From NCBI GenBank assembly GCA_964235765.1, contig CAXSDH010000007.1, forward strand, positions 1 to 64,000: a stretch of DNA of 64,000 nucleotides. Reading direction: 5' to 3'. The stretch comes from JAVVHH01 sp964235765. GTDB taxonomy: Bacteria; Pseudomonadota; Alphaproteobacteria; Acetobacterales; Acetobacteraceae. A program made the translations under genes and the position numbers. Each line of letters begins with the position of its first letter. Positions within the stretch are counted from its first letter, which is position 1. The notes below the pieces were generated by a model that was given only the letters and a program-made list of their open reading frames with translations, ran no database searches and was not told the DNA's origin. This document shows, one piece after another, positions 7,899 through 16,754 of this stretch.

Positions 7899-8855
7899 CT
7901 AACCCCGCCGGCGCGGATCGAGCGCCGCTTGCAGGGCGTCCACCGCCGCGTTCGCCAGCACCACGAAGAACGCCGCATACAGCACCGCGGCCATAACCAT
8001 GGAAAGGTCGAGGTTCTGCAGCGCGTCATAGGTCAGCTTGCCGACGCCATGCAGGCCGAACACCACCTCGGTCAGCAGGGTGCCGCCGCCGATCAGGGCG
8101 CCGATGTCGAGCCCGAACAGGGCCAGCACAGGGACTAGGGCGTTGCGCAACGCGTGGCGCAGCATGACCCGCGCCTCGCCGATGCCCTTGGCCCGGGCGG
8201 TGCGGATGTAATCCTGGCGATAGGCATCGACCAGGCTGGCCCGCAGCAACCGCCCGTAAACGCCGGCATAGAGCAGCGCCAGGGTGGTCCAGGGCAGCAC
8301 CATGCCGCGCAGCCACTCGCCCCATCCGGCGGCGCGCAAGCCGAGCGGCGGCACCCAGGCGAACCAGGGGTCGTGCAGCCGGCTTTGCGTGACCAGGTTG
8401 ACCACCTCGCCCAGCCAGAACACCGGCACCGACACGCCCACCAGGCCCAGCATGGTCACTGCCCGGTCCATCCCGCTGCCAACGCGCGCGGCGGCGACCA
8501 GCCCGATCGCCAGGCCCGCCGCCAGCCACAGCGCCGCCGCACCGCCGGCCAGCGCCAGGGTGACGGGTGCGGCGCGCAGCACGGCGGGCACCACGAGCTG
8601 CCCCCGGTTGACGAAGCTGGGCAGGTCTTGGCTGAGGAACAGCCGCCGCATCAGCACGGCGTATTGCACGGGCAAGGGCCGGTCCAGGCCATATTCGTGG
8701 CGCACAGCGGCCAGGGTCTCGGCCGAGGCGCCACGGCCGGCGAGCCGGGCTGCTGGGTCGGCGCCGGGCGTGGCGAAGAAGATCAGGAACACCAGCACGC
8801 TGATGCCGAACAGCACCGCGATCGAGCGGGCCGCCCGGCGTCCCGCCTCAGCCAC
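7899..8855 (-). CDS. Peptide-type ABC permease, DppB-like
   Basis: Inner-membrane permease of 318 residues with the family's N-terminal helix (VLFGISVLVFLIFFATPGADP), six TM segments and an EAA loop (DYIRTARAKGIGEARVMLRHALRNAL) for ATPase contact. With the DppC-like permease and binding protein upstream it makes an oligopeptide/nickel-type importer. The start is GTG at 8855, eight bases inside the upstream permease gene (GTGGCTGA). No matching ATPase gene follows: the next gene is a dehydrogenase, so ATPases must come from elsewhere. It is the last coupled gene of the run that begins with the PurD-like ligase. Confidence 0.9.
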   Translation of the reverse strand: MAEAGRRAARSIAVLFGISVLVFLIFFATPGADPAARLAGRGASAETLAAVRHEYGLDRPLPVQYAVLMRRLFLSQDLPSFVNRGQLVVPAVLRAAPVTLALAGGAAALWLAAGLAIGLVAAARVGSGMDRAVTMLGLVGVSVPVFWLGEVVNLVTQSRLHDPWFAWVPPLGLRAAGWGEWLRGMVLPWTTLALLYAGVYGRLLRASLVDAYRQDYIRTARAKGIGEARVMLRHALRNALVPVLALFGLDIGALIGGGTLLTEVVFGLHGVGKLTYDALQNLDLSMVMAAVLYAAFFVVLANAAVDALQAALDPRRRG

Positions 8856-9744
8856 GCGGGTCCAGCGCGCCCCGCAGCGCCTCGCCCAGCACGTTCAGCG
8901 CCAGCACGGCCGCCACGATCGCCAGGCCCGGCGCAATGGCGACCAACGGCCGGCTATAGATCAAGGTCTGACCGTCGGCGAGCAGCGTCCCCCAGCTCGC
9001 GGCCGGCGCCTGCACGCCGATGCCCAGCACCGACAGGGCCGCCTCCGTCAGCAGCGCCATGGCGGCCACCACGGGCGCGAAGCCGATCAGCGCGGGCCAC
9101 ACATGCGGCAGCACGTGCCGGCGCAGGATGTGCCCGGGCGTGCCGCCGAGCGAGATTGCCGCCTGCACGAACTCGTCCTCGCGCAGGGCCAGCACCTGTG
9201 CGCGGATCGGCCGCGCCACATAGGGCACGTACACCACGCCCAGGATGAGGATCGGCAAGGCCAGGCTGTCGGCCGACACCAGCAGCGGGCCGAGCTGCAG
9301 CCCCTGGCTGATCAGCACGATGGAGAGCGAGATCGCCAGCAGGTACACCGGAAACGCCCATAGCAGGTCCAGCAGCCCGGCCAGCACGGTGTCCACGGCG
9401 CCGCCCAGGAACCCGGCCAGCACGCCCGCTGCCAGGGCGAGCCCCAGGCACAGCAGCGTCGCGCACCCCGCGATCAGCAGCGAGTTCCGTCCGCCGTACA
9501 GCAGCCGCGCCGCCACGTCCCGCCCTTGCCAGTCCGCGCCTAGCAGGTATGCGCCGCGCCAGCCCGGGCCGATCGGCGTCACCCCGAGCCCGTCGGGGTT
9601 CTCCGCCAGCACCTCTGCCCCCCCGACGACGCCGTTGATGTTGCTACGGAACGGGTCGGCGCCCGAGACCTGGCTGGCATAGAGCGGCGCCAGCAGGCAG
9701 GCCAGCGTGATGCTCAGCAGCACCAGCGCGGCCCCGCGCGTCAT
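8848..9744 (-). CDS. Peptide-type ABC permease, DppC-like
   Basis: Second permease of the importer, 298 residues. One N-terminal TM helix is followed by an unusually long periplasmic stretch with a GADWQGRDV motif (the family's GTDxxGRD block), then five TM helices. The EAA loop is EFVQAAISLGGTPGHILRRHVLPHVWPAL. It starts with ATG at 9744, overlapping the binding-protein stop by four bases. The insertion before GADWQGRDV (about residues 35-60, NGVVGGAEVLAENPDG) is longer than in typical DppC. Confidence 0.9.
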   Translation of the reverse strand: MTRGAALVLLSITLACLLAPLYASQVSGADPFRSNINGVVGGAEVLAENPDGLGVTPIGPGWRGAYLLGADWQGRDVAARLLYGGRNSLLIAGCATLLCLGLALAAGVLAGFLGGAVDTVLAGLLDLLWAFPVYLLAISLSIVLISQGLQLGPLLVSADSLALPILILGVVYVPYVARPIRAQVLALREDEFVQAAISLGGTPGHILRRHVLPHVWPALIGFAPVVAAMALLTEAALSVLGIGVQAPAASWGTLLADGQTLIYSRPLVAIAPGLAIVAAVLALNVLGEALRGALDPRG

Positions 9745-11339
9745 CGCACCCAGGATTGGTGGATCAGCCAGCGGAACGCCTCGTGGTAGGCGTAGCCGCC
9801 GACCCGGGCGGAGAGCACGTCGATGTAGCGCGGGTTGAACAGCATCACGGCGGGCGCCTGGTCGGTGATCGCCCGGTCCACCGCCGCCAGCCCGGCCGCG
9901 TCGCCCGCCGCCAGCGCCGCCTGCATCGCCTGGTCGAGCCGGGGGTCGCAGAAGCCGGCGATGTTCGGTGAGGAATCCGAGCCCGGCCGGAACGCGGCGC
10001 AGCCGAAGATGCCGCCCAGGAAGTTGCTGGCCGAGGGGTAGTCCGCATACCAGTTGGTCAGGCTCGCCTGCACCCGGTTGCCGGTGTTCTGGATGTAGGT
10101 GAACTGCACGTTGGCCGAGAGCGTGCGCAGGCGCGCATTGAAGCCCATGTCGCCCAGCACGTCGAGCAGATAGGTGCCGATGGCGCGCGCCACCGGGCTG
10201 TCGTCGGTCACCAGGGTCACGGTCTGCCCGGCGGCGCCGCTTTCCTGCACGAGCGCCCGCGCCCGCGCCGGGTCGTGCCGGTACGGGCAGTACTCCTCGT
10301 GCCCCGGCAACCCGGGCGGCAAGGCCTGGCAGATCGGCACCGCCAGCCGCCTGCCGCCGTACAGCTTCACCGCAGCCGAGCGGTCCACCGCCAGGTTGAA
10401 CGCCTGGCGCACCCGCAGGTCGTCGAAGGGCGGCAGGTGCATGTTCAACGGGACGAACCACAGGGCGAAGGCGGGGTTCAGCCGCACCTGCCGGGCGAAG
10501 CGCGCGCCAAGCTCGGCCAGCCGGTCCGCGGGCGGCGCATCGAACATCCAGTCGGCCTGGCCGTTCTCGATGGCGGTCACTTCCGCTTCGTCCTCGAGGC
10601 CGAACTCGTACTCGATGGCATCGGGGAAGCCGTCCGGCTGCGCCGCCGCGCTCCATTCGCGAAAATAGGGGTTGCGGACGAAGCGCAGCCGCTCGTTCGG
10701 GTCGTAGCCGGCCACCATGTAGGGCCCGGTGCCAGGCAGCGGCACGGTGCCGGTATCGGCGGCCGGCGCCGTCGCCGGCACGATGCTGGCGTGGGGGAGG
10801 GCGAGCTTGGTCAGGAACTCCGGGTCCGGCCGGGTCAGCTGGATGGTGACGCTGTCCCCCGCCCAGGTCACGCCCGGCAGCGCGCAGGTGGCGGGCGCGC
10901 GCAGGCACTCGTCGGCGCCCAGGATCGCGCCATAGAAGGTGTCCGCCGTCGGGCTGCCGACCTGGAACAGTCGGCGGAAGCTGGCGGTGACGTCGGCGGG
11001 GCGCAGCGGGCTGCCGTCCGAGAAGCGGATGCCGCGGCGCAGGCGGAACGTCCAGCGCAGGCCGCCCTCCTCGGGTTCCGGCACCGTCTCGGCCAGGTCC
11101 GGCACGATCTCCAGCCCGGCCGGGCCCGGCACCTTGCGAAGGGCGAGCAGGCCATCATAGGTGAACGAGAATACCTGCCAATACTGGGCGGTGTAGTTCA
11201 CCTGCGGGTCGATCGTCCCGGCGGCGCTGTGCGCCAGCAGCCGCATGACGCCGCCACGGTGGGCCTGCATCAGCGCCGCCCGGTCCTCGGCGAGCGCCGG
11301 GAAGGCGACGGCCACCAGCAGCAGCGCCGCGCGGATCAC
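9741..11339 (-). CDS. Peptide-type ABC substrate-binding protein (SBP family 5)
   Basis: Periplasmic binding protein of 532 residues with a short Sec signal (RAALLLVAVAFPALAED, residues 3-19). The SBP_bac_5 core is clear: YDGLLAL, RFSDGSPLRPADVTASFRR, GTGPYMVAGYD, then the late domain with VRQAFNLAVDR. Four Cys residues in two regions (DECLRAPATC; ICQ...EYC) may form disulphides. The GTG start at 11339 overlaps the methyltransferase stop (GTGA). The ligand is unknown. Genetic coupling to an ATP-grasp ligase and a methyltransferase suggests it recognises a modified peptide-like compound, which is inference. Confidence 0.88.
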   Translation of the reverse strand: MIRAALLLVAVAFPALAEDRAALMQAHRGGVMRLLAHSAAGTIDPQVNYTAQYWQVFSFTYDGLLALRKVPGPAGLEIVPDLAETVPEPEEGGLRWTFRLRRGIRFSDGSPLRPADVTASFRRLFQVGSPTADTFYGAILGADECLRAPATCALPGVTWAGDSVTIQLTRPDPEFLTKLALPHASIVPATAPAADTGTVPLPGTGPYMVAGYDPNERLRFVRNPYFREWSAAAQPDGFPDAIEYEFGLEDEAEVTAIENGQADWMFDAPPADRLAELGARFARQVRLNPAFALWFVPLNMHLPPFDDLRVRQAFNLAVDRSAAVKLYGGRRLAVPICQALPPGLPGHEEYCPYRHDPARARALVQESGAAGQTVTLVTDDSPVARAIGTYLLDVLGDMGFNARLRTLSANVQFTYIQNTGNRVQASLTNWYADYPSASNFLGGIFGCAAFRPGSDSSPNIAGFCDPRLDQAMQAALAAGDAAGLAAVDRAITDQAPAVMLFNPRYIDVLSARVGGYAYHEAFRWLIHQSWVR

Positions 11340-12193
11340 CGCCGCAGCACGTAGGCCGTGCCGTCCCACAGCACGAACGGCCTCGTATCGGCCACCTCCA
11401 GCCGGAACCCGTACGCGGCGGCCCAGCGCACGGCATCGGCCAGGTCGAGCGCGGGATCGTCGCGGTAGGACAGGTTCAGGATGCACAACGCGCCGCCGGG
11501 CCGCAGCAGGCGGGCAGCGTCCGCGACGTGGCGGTCCGCCGTCTCCGGCCCGGTCTGGACGATGTACGGAAAGCTGTCGATGGCCAGCACCAGATCGAAC
11601 GCGGCGTCGGGCTGTGCCGCGAGGTCCTGCCCGTTCGTCCGCTCGAACCGCACCCCGGCCAGCCCGGCATGGCGCCGCCGCGCCTCCGCCACCATGCCCG
11701 CGGACACGTCGAGCCCCACCACCGAGCGGCAACGCGGCGCCAGCACCGCCGCCACCCGGCCGATGCCGCAGCCGAGGTCCAGCACGTCCACCCCGGCCGG
11801 CAGCATGGCCCGTGCCTCCAGCCAGCCGGCGATCTCCGCCGTGGCCGCCGCCAGGATCGCCGGATCGCCGAGTGAATAGAGCGCCACGCTGGCTTCGGGC
11901 GAGTGCGCCACCGCGCGGTCGAAGAACGCCGCGATGCGCGCCACCCCGGCCCCCGGCGTGGCCCCCGAGGCATGATGTTCGGCCGACGTGGCCGCGACTT
12001 CCGCCGCCAGGCCATCGAGCGCCCGCTCCCGCCCGGCCAGCAGCCGGGCCAGGGCGTCCCGCTGCGGATGCGGCGGGCACTCGGCGAGCGCCTGCGCGAT
12101 GTCGGCCGAGGCCGCGCCTTCGAACAGCAGGTGGGCCATGGCCACCTCGGCCGAGAAGCGTCCTTCCAGGCAATCCAGGATCGCCTGCCTCAC
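11336..12193 (-). CDS. SAM-dependent methyltransferase, class I
   Basis: 285-residue protein. A helical N-terminal third (residues 1-105, LDCLEGRFSAEVAMAHLLFEG) resembles no catalytic domain I recognise. It is followed by a Rossmann methyltransferase domain with motif I DLGCGIGRVA, the acidic Asp of motif II in VVGLDVSAGM, and FDLVLAIDSFPYIV as motif IV. LRPGGALCILNLSYRDDP is motif VI. The GTG start at 12193 overlaps the stop of the PurD-like ligase gene. An upstream in-frame extension would run through the ligase gene and is not conserved in type. Probable substrate: the ligase product or a partner of it, by context only. Confidence 0.85.
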   Translation of the reverse strand: MRQAILDCLEGRFSAEVAMAHLLFEGAASADIAQALAECPPHPQRDALARLLAGRERALDGLAAEVAATSAEHHASGATPGAGVARIAAFFDRAVAHSPEASVALYSLGDPAILAAATAEIAGWLEARAMLPAGVDVLDLGCGIGRVAAVLAPRCRSVVGLDVSAGMVAEARRRHAGLAGVRFERTNGQDLAAQPDAAFDLVLAIDSFPYIVQTGPETADRHVADAARLLRPGGALCILNLSYRDDPALDLADAVRWAAAYGFRLEVADTRPFVLWDGTAYVLRR

Positions 12194-13449
12194 AGCCAGC
12201 CCATGGCGCGCAGCCGCACGCCCTCGCCGGCGAGGAAGCGGTCGCCGATATCGGTGCGCCAGCGCAGGTTGGGGGCCATCACGTTGCGCGCCCGGGCCGT
12301 GGCCGCCGCCTGCGCCGCCTGCACCGTGGCCCCAGTGCCCGTCACCACCATCGCGTAGCCGGTGCGCCGGCGGGCGAACAACTGCCCCTCGTGCAGCCGC
12401 ACGTCGGACAGGTGGTAGTGCGGGATTTCGTCCGCGCCCGGCTCCACATGGTAGAACACGGGCGGATCGGCGTCCGGTTCGGCGCCGGGCAGCTCTTCGG
12501 GGAAGGGCGGCACGGTCAGTACGATGCCGACCGACCAATCCGGGCTGGCCGGGAAGGTCCCGGCGCCGCCGCGCACCATGCGGCCCAGCAGGTCGCCCCA
12601 GCCCGCGGTCTGCAAGGGCGCCAGGATGGCGAAGCCTGGGTTGCCGAAACGGCAGGTGAACTCGAGCGGCCAGAGGCCTTGCTCGTTGGCGATCATGTTC
12701 ATGTTCACGTAACCCACATGCCCCACGGCGCGGAACATCGCCTCCAGCCGCCCGAGCGTCGCCTCAAAGATCGGCGCGGAGCCGGCATAGGCGACCAAGG
12801 TGCCCATCTCGCCCGTCATCTCGCCCATTTCGCCATTGAAGAAGCGCTTGTGCTCGAAGTCGATGCACGCGGGGCGCAGGAAGTGCGTGCCGTCGAAGTA
12901 GGCGCCGACGCCCACCTCCACGCCCTCCAGCCGGGGCATCAGCAGCACGGGCCCTGCGGGCGCGCGGGCGAGTTGGAACAGCACGTCGCGGCCCTCGCGG
13001 TGGTCGCCCACGAAGGTCGCCCGGGCATTGTTGTGGAACTTCAGCACCACCCGGCCGGGATGCCGGCGCAGCCACCCGGCCGCCTCGCCCGCGGAAGCGA
13101 AGCCGTGCACGTCGGCCGTCTGCAGCCCGGCGTCGCGCAGCACGGCCTGGCCATGCGTGCGGTCATGTTCCAGCCGGTCCCCCAGCGCGCTGCCGCCGAT
13201 CACCTGGTAGCCCTCCCGGCGCAGCGCGTCCTGCTCCGCCCCGGCGCCCACGCGCTCGTACAGCACGATCCCGTTCCGGCCGACCCACGGCAGCTCGGCC
13301 CGCCAGTCCGGCACCGTGGCGACCAGCCCCTCGAAGCATCCGGCATAGGACGGGTCGGAGGCATGCACCCGCACCTCGTGGCCTTCCCGCATCAGGCTGA
13401 GATGCAGGTCGCCGAGTTCGATCTTTGAGCCGACGACCAGGATTCGCAC
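12190..13449 (-). CDS. PurD-like ATP-grasp ligase (GAR-synthetase related, probably not PurD)
   Basis: 419 residues with the PurD architecture: N-terminal Rossmann-like domain (MRILVVGSKIELGDLHLSLM), an ATP-grasp core over about residues 95-290, and a C-terminal barrel-like domain. The metal-binding block that reads E-F-N-x-R-F-G-D-P in true glycinamide ribonucleotide synthetases is E263-F-T265-C-R-F-G-N270-P here, so two key polar residues differ. Its neighbours are a methyltransferase and a peptide importer, not purine genes. I infer an ATP-dependent carboxylate-amine ligase acting on another substrate. It leads the coupled run; its start lies 46 bases from the divergent small membrane-protein gene, so the operon promoter is in or near that gap. 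Confidence 0.78.
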   Translation of the reverse strand: MRILVVGSKIELGDLHLSLMREGHEVRVHASDPSYAGCFEGLVATVPDWRAELPWVGRNGIVLYERVGAGAEQDALRREGYQVIGGSALGDRLEHDRTHGQAVLRDAGLQTADVHGFASAGEAAGWLRRHPGRVVLKFHNNARATFVGDHREGRDVLFQLARAPAGPVLLMPRLEGVEVGVGAYFDGTHFLRPACIDFEHKRFFNGEMGEMTGEMGTLVAYAGSAPIFEATLGRLEAMFRAVGHVGYVNMNMIANEQGLWPLEFTCRFGNPGFAILAPLQTAGWGDLLGRMVRGGAGTFPASPDWSVGIVLTVPPFPEELPGAEPDADPPVFYHVEPGADEIPHYHLSDVRLHEGQLFARRRTGYAMVVTGTGATVQAAQAAATARARNVMAPNLRWRTDIGDRFLAGEGVRLRAMGWL

Positions 13450-13496
13450 CCTGTTCCACTAGCGGACCACCGGCGGGCAGTCCAGCTAGCGGCGGC

Positions 13497-13712
13497 ATGG
13501 ACGCACTCAACCTCTTTGGCCTGTTCGCCGTGACGGCGATGCTGGTTTGCTACGCTTGCGAACGGCGCAGCCGCTGGTTCGTGCTTGGCTTCGCCGCCGC
13601 CTGCGCTCTCGGGTCCGCCTACGGCTTCCTGCAGGGCGCCTGGCCGTTCGGCCTCGTGGAGGCGGCCTGGTCGTTTGTCGCCCTCTGGCGCTGGCGGACA
13701 GACCGCTTGTAG
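13497..13712 (+). CDS. Small two-to-three-helix membrane protein, unknown
   Basis: 71 residues, MDALNLFGLFAVTAMLVCYACERR and onward. A first TM helix (residues 4-20) is followed by a basic turn ERRSR, then hydrophobic stretches at 26-43 and 46-62. This resembles conserved short proteins found in many alphaproteobacteria, sometimes annotated as hypothetical CBU_0592-like; that link is tentative. It is divergent from the PurD-like gene and 62 bases ahead of the MalK-type ATPase. The ATG at 13497 is preceded by a weak GCGGC only. No function is claimed. Confidence 0.65.
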   Translation: MDALNLFGLFAVTAMLVCYACERRSRWFVLGFAAACALGSAYGFLQGAWPFGLVEAAWSFVALWRWRTDRL

Positions 13713-13774
13713 GCGGCGCGGCCCCACTGCACACTCGCCCCAATCGGGCGCGCGCCCGCATGGGGGAGGCGTTC

Positions 13775-14875
13775 GTGGCAGGAGTATCCGTCCGCAAGGT
13801 CGTGAAATCGTACGAGGGCGGCGTGCAGGCCGTGCGCGGCATCGACCTCGAGATCGCCGACCACGAGTTCGTCGTGCTGGTCGGTCCCAGCGGCTGCGGC
13901 AAGAGCACCACATTGCGCATGATCGCCGGGCTGGAGGAGATTACCGGCGGCGAGATCTGGATCGGCGGCAGCGTGGTCAACGACGTGCCGCCGCGCGACC
14001 GCGACATCGCCATGGTGTTCCAGAACTATGCGCTTTATCCGCACATGACGGTGTTCGACAACATGGCCTTCGGGCTGAAGCTGCGGAAGCTGCCCCGCGC
14101 CGAGATAAAGCAGCGGGTGGACGAGGCAGCCCGCATGCTCGACATCGTGCCGCTGCTGGAACGCAAGCCCAAGGCGCTCTCGGGCGGGCAGCGGCAGCGG
14201 GTGGCGATGGGCCGCGCCATCGTCCGCAACCCCAAGGTGTTCCTGTTCGATGAGCCGCTTTCCAACCTCGACGCCAAGCTGCGCGTGCAGATGCGCACCG
14301 AGATCAAGAAGGTGCACCAGACCATCCCGACCACCACGGTGTACGTGACGCACGACCAGGTCGAGGCCATGACGCTCGCCGACCGCGTGGTTGTGATGAA
14401 CGGCGGCATCATCGAGCAGGTGGGCCCGCCGCAGGAGCTGTACCATCACCCCGCCACACGGTTCGTGGCCGGGTTCATCGGCAGTCCGGCGATGAACTTC
14501 CTGCCCGTCCGCATCACCGGAGCCGCCGGAGGCCTCGCCGTGCAGCTTGGCGACGGACAGTCGCTCCCCATTCCAGCCGCCCGGCAGGATCGCTACGCCG
14601 GGCTGCGCGATAAGGAGACCCTGCTGGGCCTGCGCCCAGAGCACCTGACCGATACGCGCGAACAAGGGCGCCCCGGCTATGCCCCAATGACCATCGCGGT
14701 GGACGTGGTGGAGCCGATGGGCATGGAGACGCTGGTGCACTTCTTCCTCGCCGGCACCCAGGCCGTCGCCCGCGTGACCCCGGACGCCCCTGCCCGCCCC
14801 GGCGAGCCCCTCCATCTGCACGCCGACATGAACAACATGCACCTCATCGACCCGGCCAGCGGCAAGGTGGTCTGA
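13775..14875 (+). CDS. Sugar/glycerol-phosphate-type ABC ATPase (MalK/UgpC family), orphan
   Basis: 366-residue ATPase of the CUT1 importer class: Walker A G37-PSGCGKST-45, Q-loop VFQNYALYPHM, signature LSGGQRQRVAMGRA, Walker B VFLFDEP, and a C-terminal TOBE region (LLGLRPEHL). I choose GTG 13775, because GGGGGAG lies six bases upstream; the ATG at 13760 has no ribosome site. No permease or binding-protein gene accompanies it, though its class normally forms a four-gene set and can be shared between transporters. It is joined to the SDR gene by TGATG. Confidence 0.92.
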   Translation: MAGVSVRKVVKSYEGGVQAVRGIDLEIADHEFVVLVGPSGCGKSTTLRMIAGLEEITGGEIWIGGSVVNDVPPRDRDIAMVFQNYALYPHMTVFDNMAFGLKLRKLPRAEIKQRVDEAARMLDIVPLLERKPKALSGGQRQRVAMGRAIVRNPKVFLFDEPLSNLDAKLRVQMRTEIKKVHQTIPTTTVYVTHDQVEAMTLADRVVVMNGGIIEQVGPPQELYHHPATRFVAGFIGSPAMNFLPVRITGAAGGLAVQLGDGQSLPIPAARQDRYAGLRDKETLLGLRPEHLTDTREQGRPGYAPMTIAVDVVEPMGMETLVHFFLAGTQAVARVTPDAPARPGEPLHLHADMNNMHLIDPASGKVV

Positions 14876-15648
14876 TGCAGGCCCTCTCCGGCCGGGCCGT
14901 CTGGATCACCGGCGCCGGCACCGGTATCGGCCGCGCCATGGCGCTGGCCTTCGCCGCCGCGGGCTGCCGCCTCGCGCTCACCGGCCGCTCCCGCGAGACG
15001 CTCGCCGAGACGCTGGCCCAGGTGGAGGCCGCCGGGGGGACCGCGATGCTGGCCATGGCGGACGTGGCGGACGCCCATCAAGTGACCCGCGCGCATCGAG
15101 AGGTGACGGAGGCGCTGGGCGACCTGGACATCCTGGTCAACAACGCCGGGACCAACGCCCCCAAACGCTACTGGGCGGACCTTTCGGCAGAGGACATGGG
15201 GCAGATGATCGACGTCAACCTCAAGGGGCCGTTCCAGTGCTCGCTTGCCGTGCTGCCCGCGATGCGGGCCCGGCGGGAGGGGCTGCTGATCCACGTCGTC
15301 TCCAACGCCGCGGCCGGCATATTCTCGGTTGCCGGCCCGACCTATACCGCGTCGAAGCACGGGGCGCGAGCGATGTCGGCCACCATCAACGCCGAGGAAG
15401 GCATCCACGGCATCCGCAGCGTCTGCATCAACCCCGGCGAGGTGGAAACGCCCATTCTCGACAGGCGCCCCCACCCGCCCAGCGCCGCGGACCGCGCGCT
15501 GATGATCCAGCCGGAGGACATCGCCGCCGCCGCGGTGTTCGCCGCCGGCATGCCGCCCCGCACCTGCATCGCCGAGATGCTGATCACGCCCACCGACAAC
15601 AATTTCTACCGCGCGAGCGCGCAGGCGATCGCCGGGATGCCCCGCTGA
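14875..15648 (+). CDS. Short-chain dehydrogenase/reductase (SDR)
   Basis: Classical SDR of 257 residues: cofactor motif T12-GAGTGIG-19, NNAG at about residue 90, and the catalytic Y157-x-x-x-K161 pair in YTASK. The residue where many SDRs have catalytic Ser lies in VVSNAAAG. The region after the glycine motif reads TGRS, favouring NADP. The substrate is unknown; the downstream Ldh-family dehydrogenase and upstream sugar-type ATPase suggest a sugar, sugar acid or polyol. It overlaps both neighbours by one base, so the three genes are coupled. Confidence 0.9.
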   Translation: MQALSGRAVWITGAGTGIGRAMALAFAAAGCRLALTGRSRETLAETLAQVEAAGGTAMLAMADVADAHQVTRAHREVTEALGDLDILVNNAGTNAPKRYWADLSAEDMGQMIDVNLKGPFQCSLAVLPAMRARREGLLIHVVSNAAAGIFSVAGPTYTASKHGARAMSATINAEEGIHGIRSVCINPGEVETPILDRRPHPPSAADRALMIQPEDIAAAAVFAAGMPPRTCIAEMLITPTDNNFYRASAQAIAGMPR

Positions 15649-16754
15649 TGGCCGCGTCTCCTGGCCTCGCCCCGACCGTAACCGTCCCCGCCGGCATCCT
15701 GCGGGACTACATCACGCGCATCTTCGCCGCCGCCGGCTGCGCCCCGGAGGAAGCCGCGCGCACCACGCACCATCTCCTCTCCGCGAACCTGGCCGGGCAC
15801 GACAGCCACGGCGTGATCCGCGTGCCGCGCTACGTGCAGTGGCTGCACGAGGGCAAGGTGTTCGCCGGCCGCACCATCACGGTCGTGGCCGAGAGCGCCA
15901 CCCATGCCGTGGTGGACGGCAACGTGGGCCTGGGCCAGACCATCGGGCCCCTGACGGTCGACCTCGGCATCAGCAAGGCGCGGGCGGCCGGGCTGGCGGT
16001 GGTGACGCTGCGCAACGCGGGGCATATCGGCCGTATCGGCGACTGGGCGGAGCGGGCGGCCGAGGCGGGCCTGGTCTCCATCCATTTCGTCAATGTCGGC
16101 ATGGCCGAGATCGTCGCGCCCTTCGGCGGCACGGAGCGGCGGTTCGGCACCAACCCGATGTGCATCGGCGTGCCGCAGCCGGGCGGGAACCCTCCCTTGC
16201 TGCTGGATTTCGCGACCAGCATCGTCGCCGAGGGGAAGGTGCTGGTAGCCAGCAACGGCGGCAAGCCGATCCCGGCCGACGCGCTGATCACCGCCGACGG
16301 GCGGATGTCGTCCGACCCGGCCGAGTTCTATGGCCCGATCGAGGGCACCCACATCCGCGACCCCGGCAACGGCACCGGCGCCCTGCGTGCCTTCGGCGAC
16401 CACAAGGGCAGCGCCATCGCCTTCATGTGCGAGATCCTGGCCGGCTGCTTGGCCGGCAGCCCGACCGCCGGGCCCATCCAGGGCAAGCGCGCCGGCATCG
16501 TCAACGGCATGCTGTCCATCTACCTCGACCCCAACCATTTCGGCGCCGCCGGCTTCGCCCAAACCGCGCGGGACTTCGCCGACTACGTCAAAGCCTCCAA
16601 GCCCGCCGCGCCCGGCGGCGAAGTGCTGGTGCCCGGCGACGCCGAAAGCCGCACCCGCATCGCCCGCCTGCGCGACGGCGTGCCGCTGCAGGCCGACACA
16701 TGGCGCGCGATCCAGGCCACCGGGGCGTCGCTAGGGCTGGCCGCGCCGGGCTGA
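15648..16754 (+). CDS. Ldh family oxidoreductase (malate / L-sulfolactate / ureidoglycolate dehydrogenase type)
   Basis: 368-residue member of the Ldh_2 family, NAD(P)-dependent enzymes unrelated to Rossmann lactate dehydrogenases that oxidise 2-hydroxy acids. Family marks: NLAGHDSHGVIRVPRY with the catalytic His, GNVGLGQ, the NAGHIGRIGDWAERAAEAG block, and TNPMCIGVP. The ATG at 15648 overlaps the SDR stop (TGATG). Immediately after its stop, and in the same frame, begins a fragment of a LivK-like protein, marking a recombination boundary. It is the last intact gene of the ATPase-SDR-Ldh run. Confidence 0.9.
   Translation: MAASPGLAPTVTVPAGILRDYITRIFAAAGCAPEEAARTTHHLLSANLAGHDSHGVIRVPRYVQWLHEGKVFAGRTITVVAESATHAVVDGNVGLGQTIGPLTVDLGISKARAAGLAVVTLRNAGHIGRIGDWAERAAEAGLVSIHFVNVGMAEIVAPFGGTERRFGTNPMCIGVPQPGGNPPLLLDFATSIVAEGKVLVASNGGKPIPADALITADGRMSSDPAEFYGPIEGTHIRDPGNGTGALRAFGDHKGSAIAFMCEILAGCLAGSPTAGPIQGKRAGIVNGMLSIYLDPNHFGAAGFAQTARDFADYVKASKPAAPGGEVLVPGDAESRTRIARLRDGVPLQADTWRAIQATGASLGLAAPG

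Noticed and set aside
13760..13774. ATG start for the MalK-type ATPase
   Set aside because: No ribosome site precedes it, while GGGGGAG is ideally spaced for GTG 13775.
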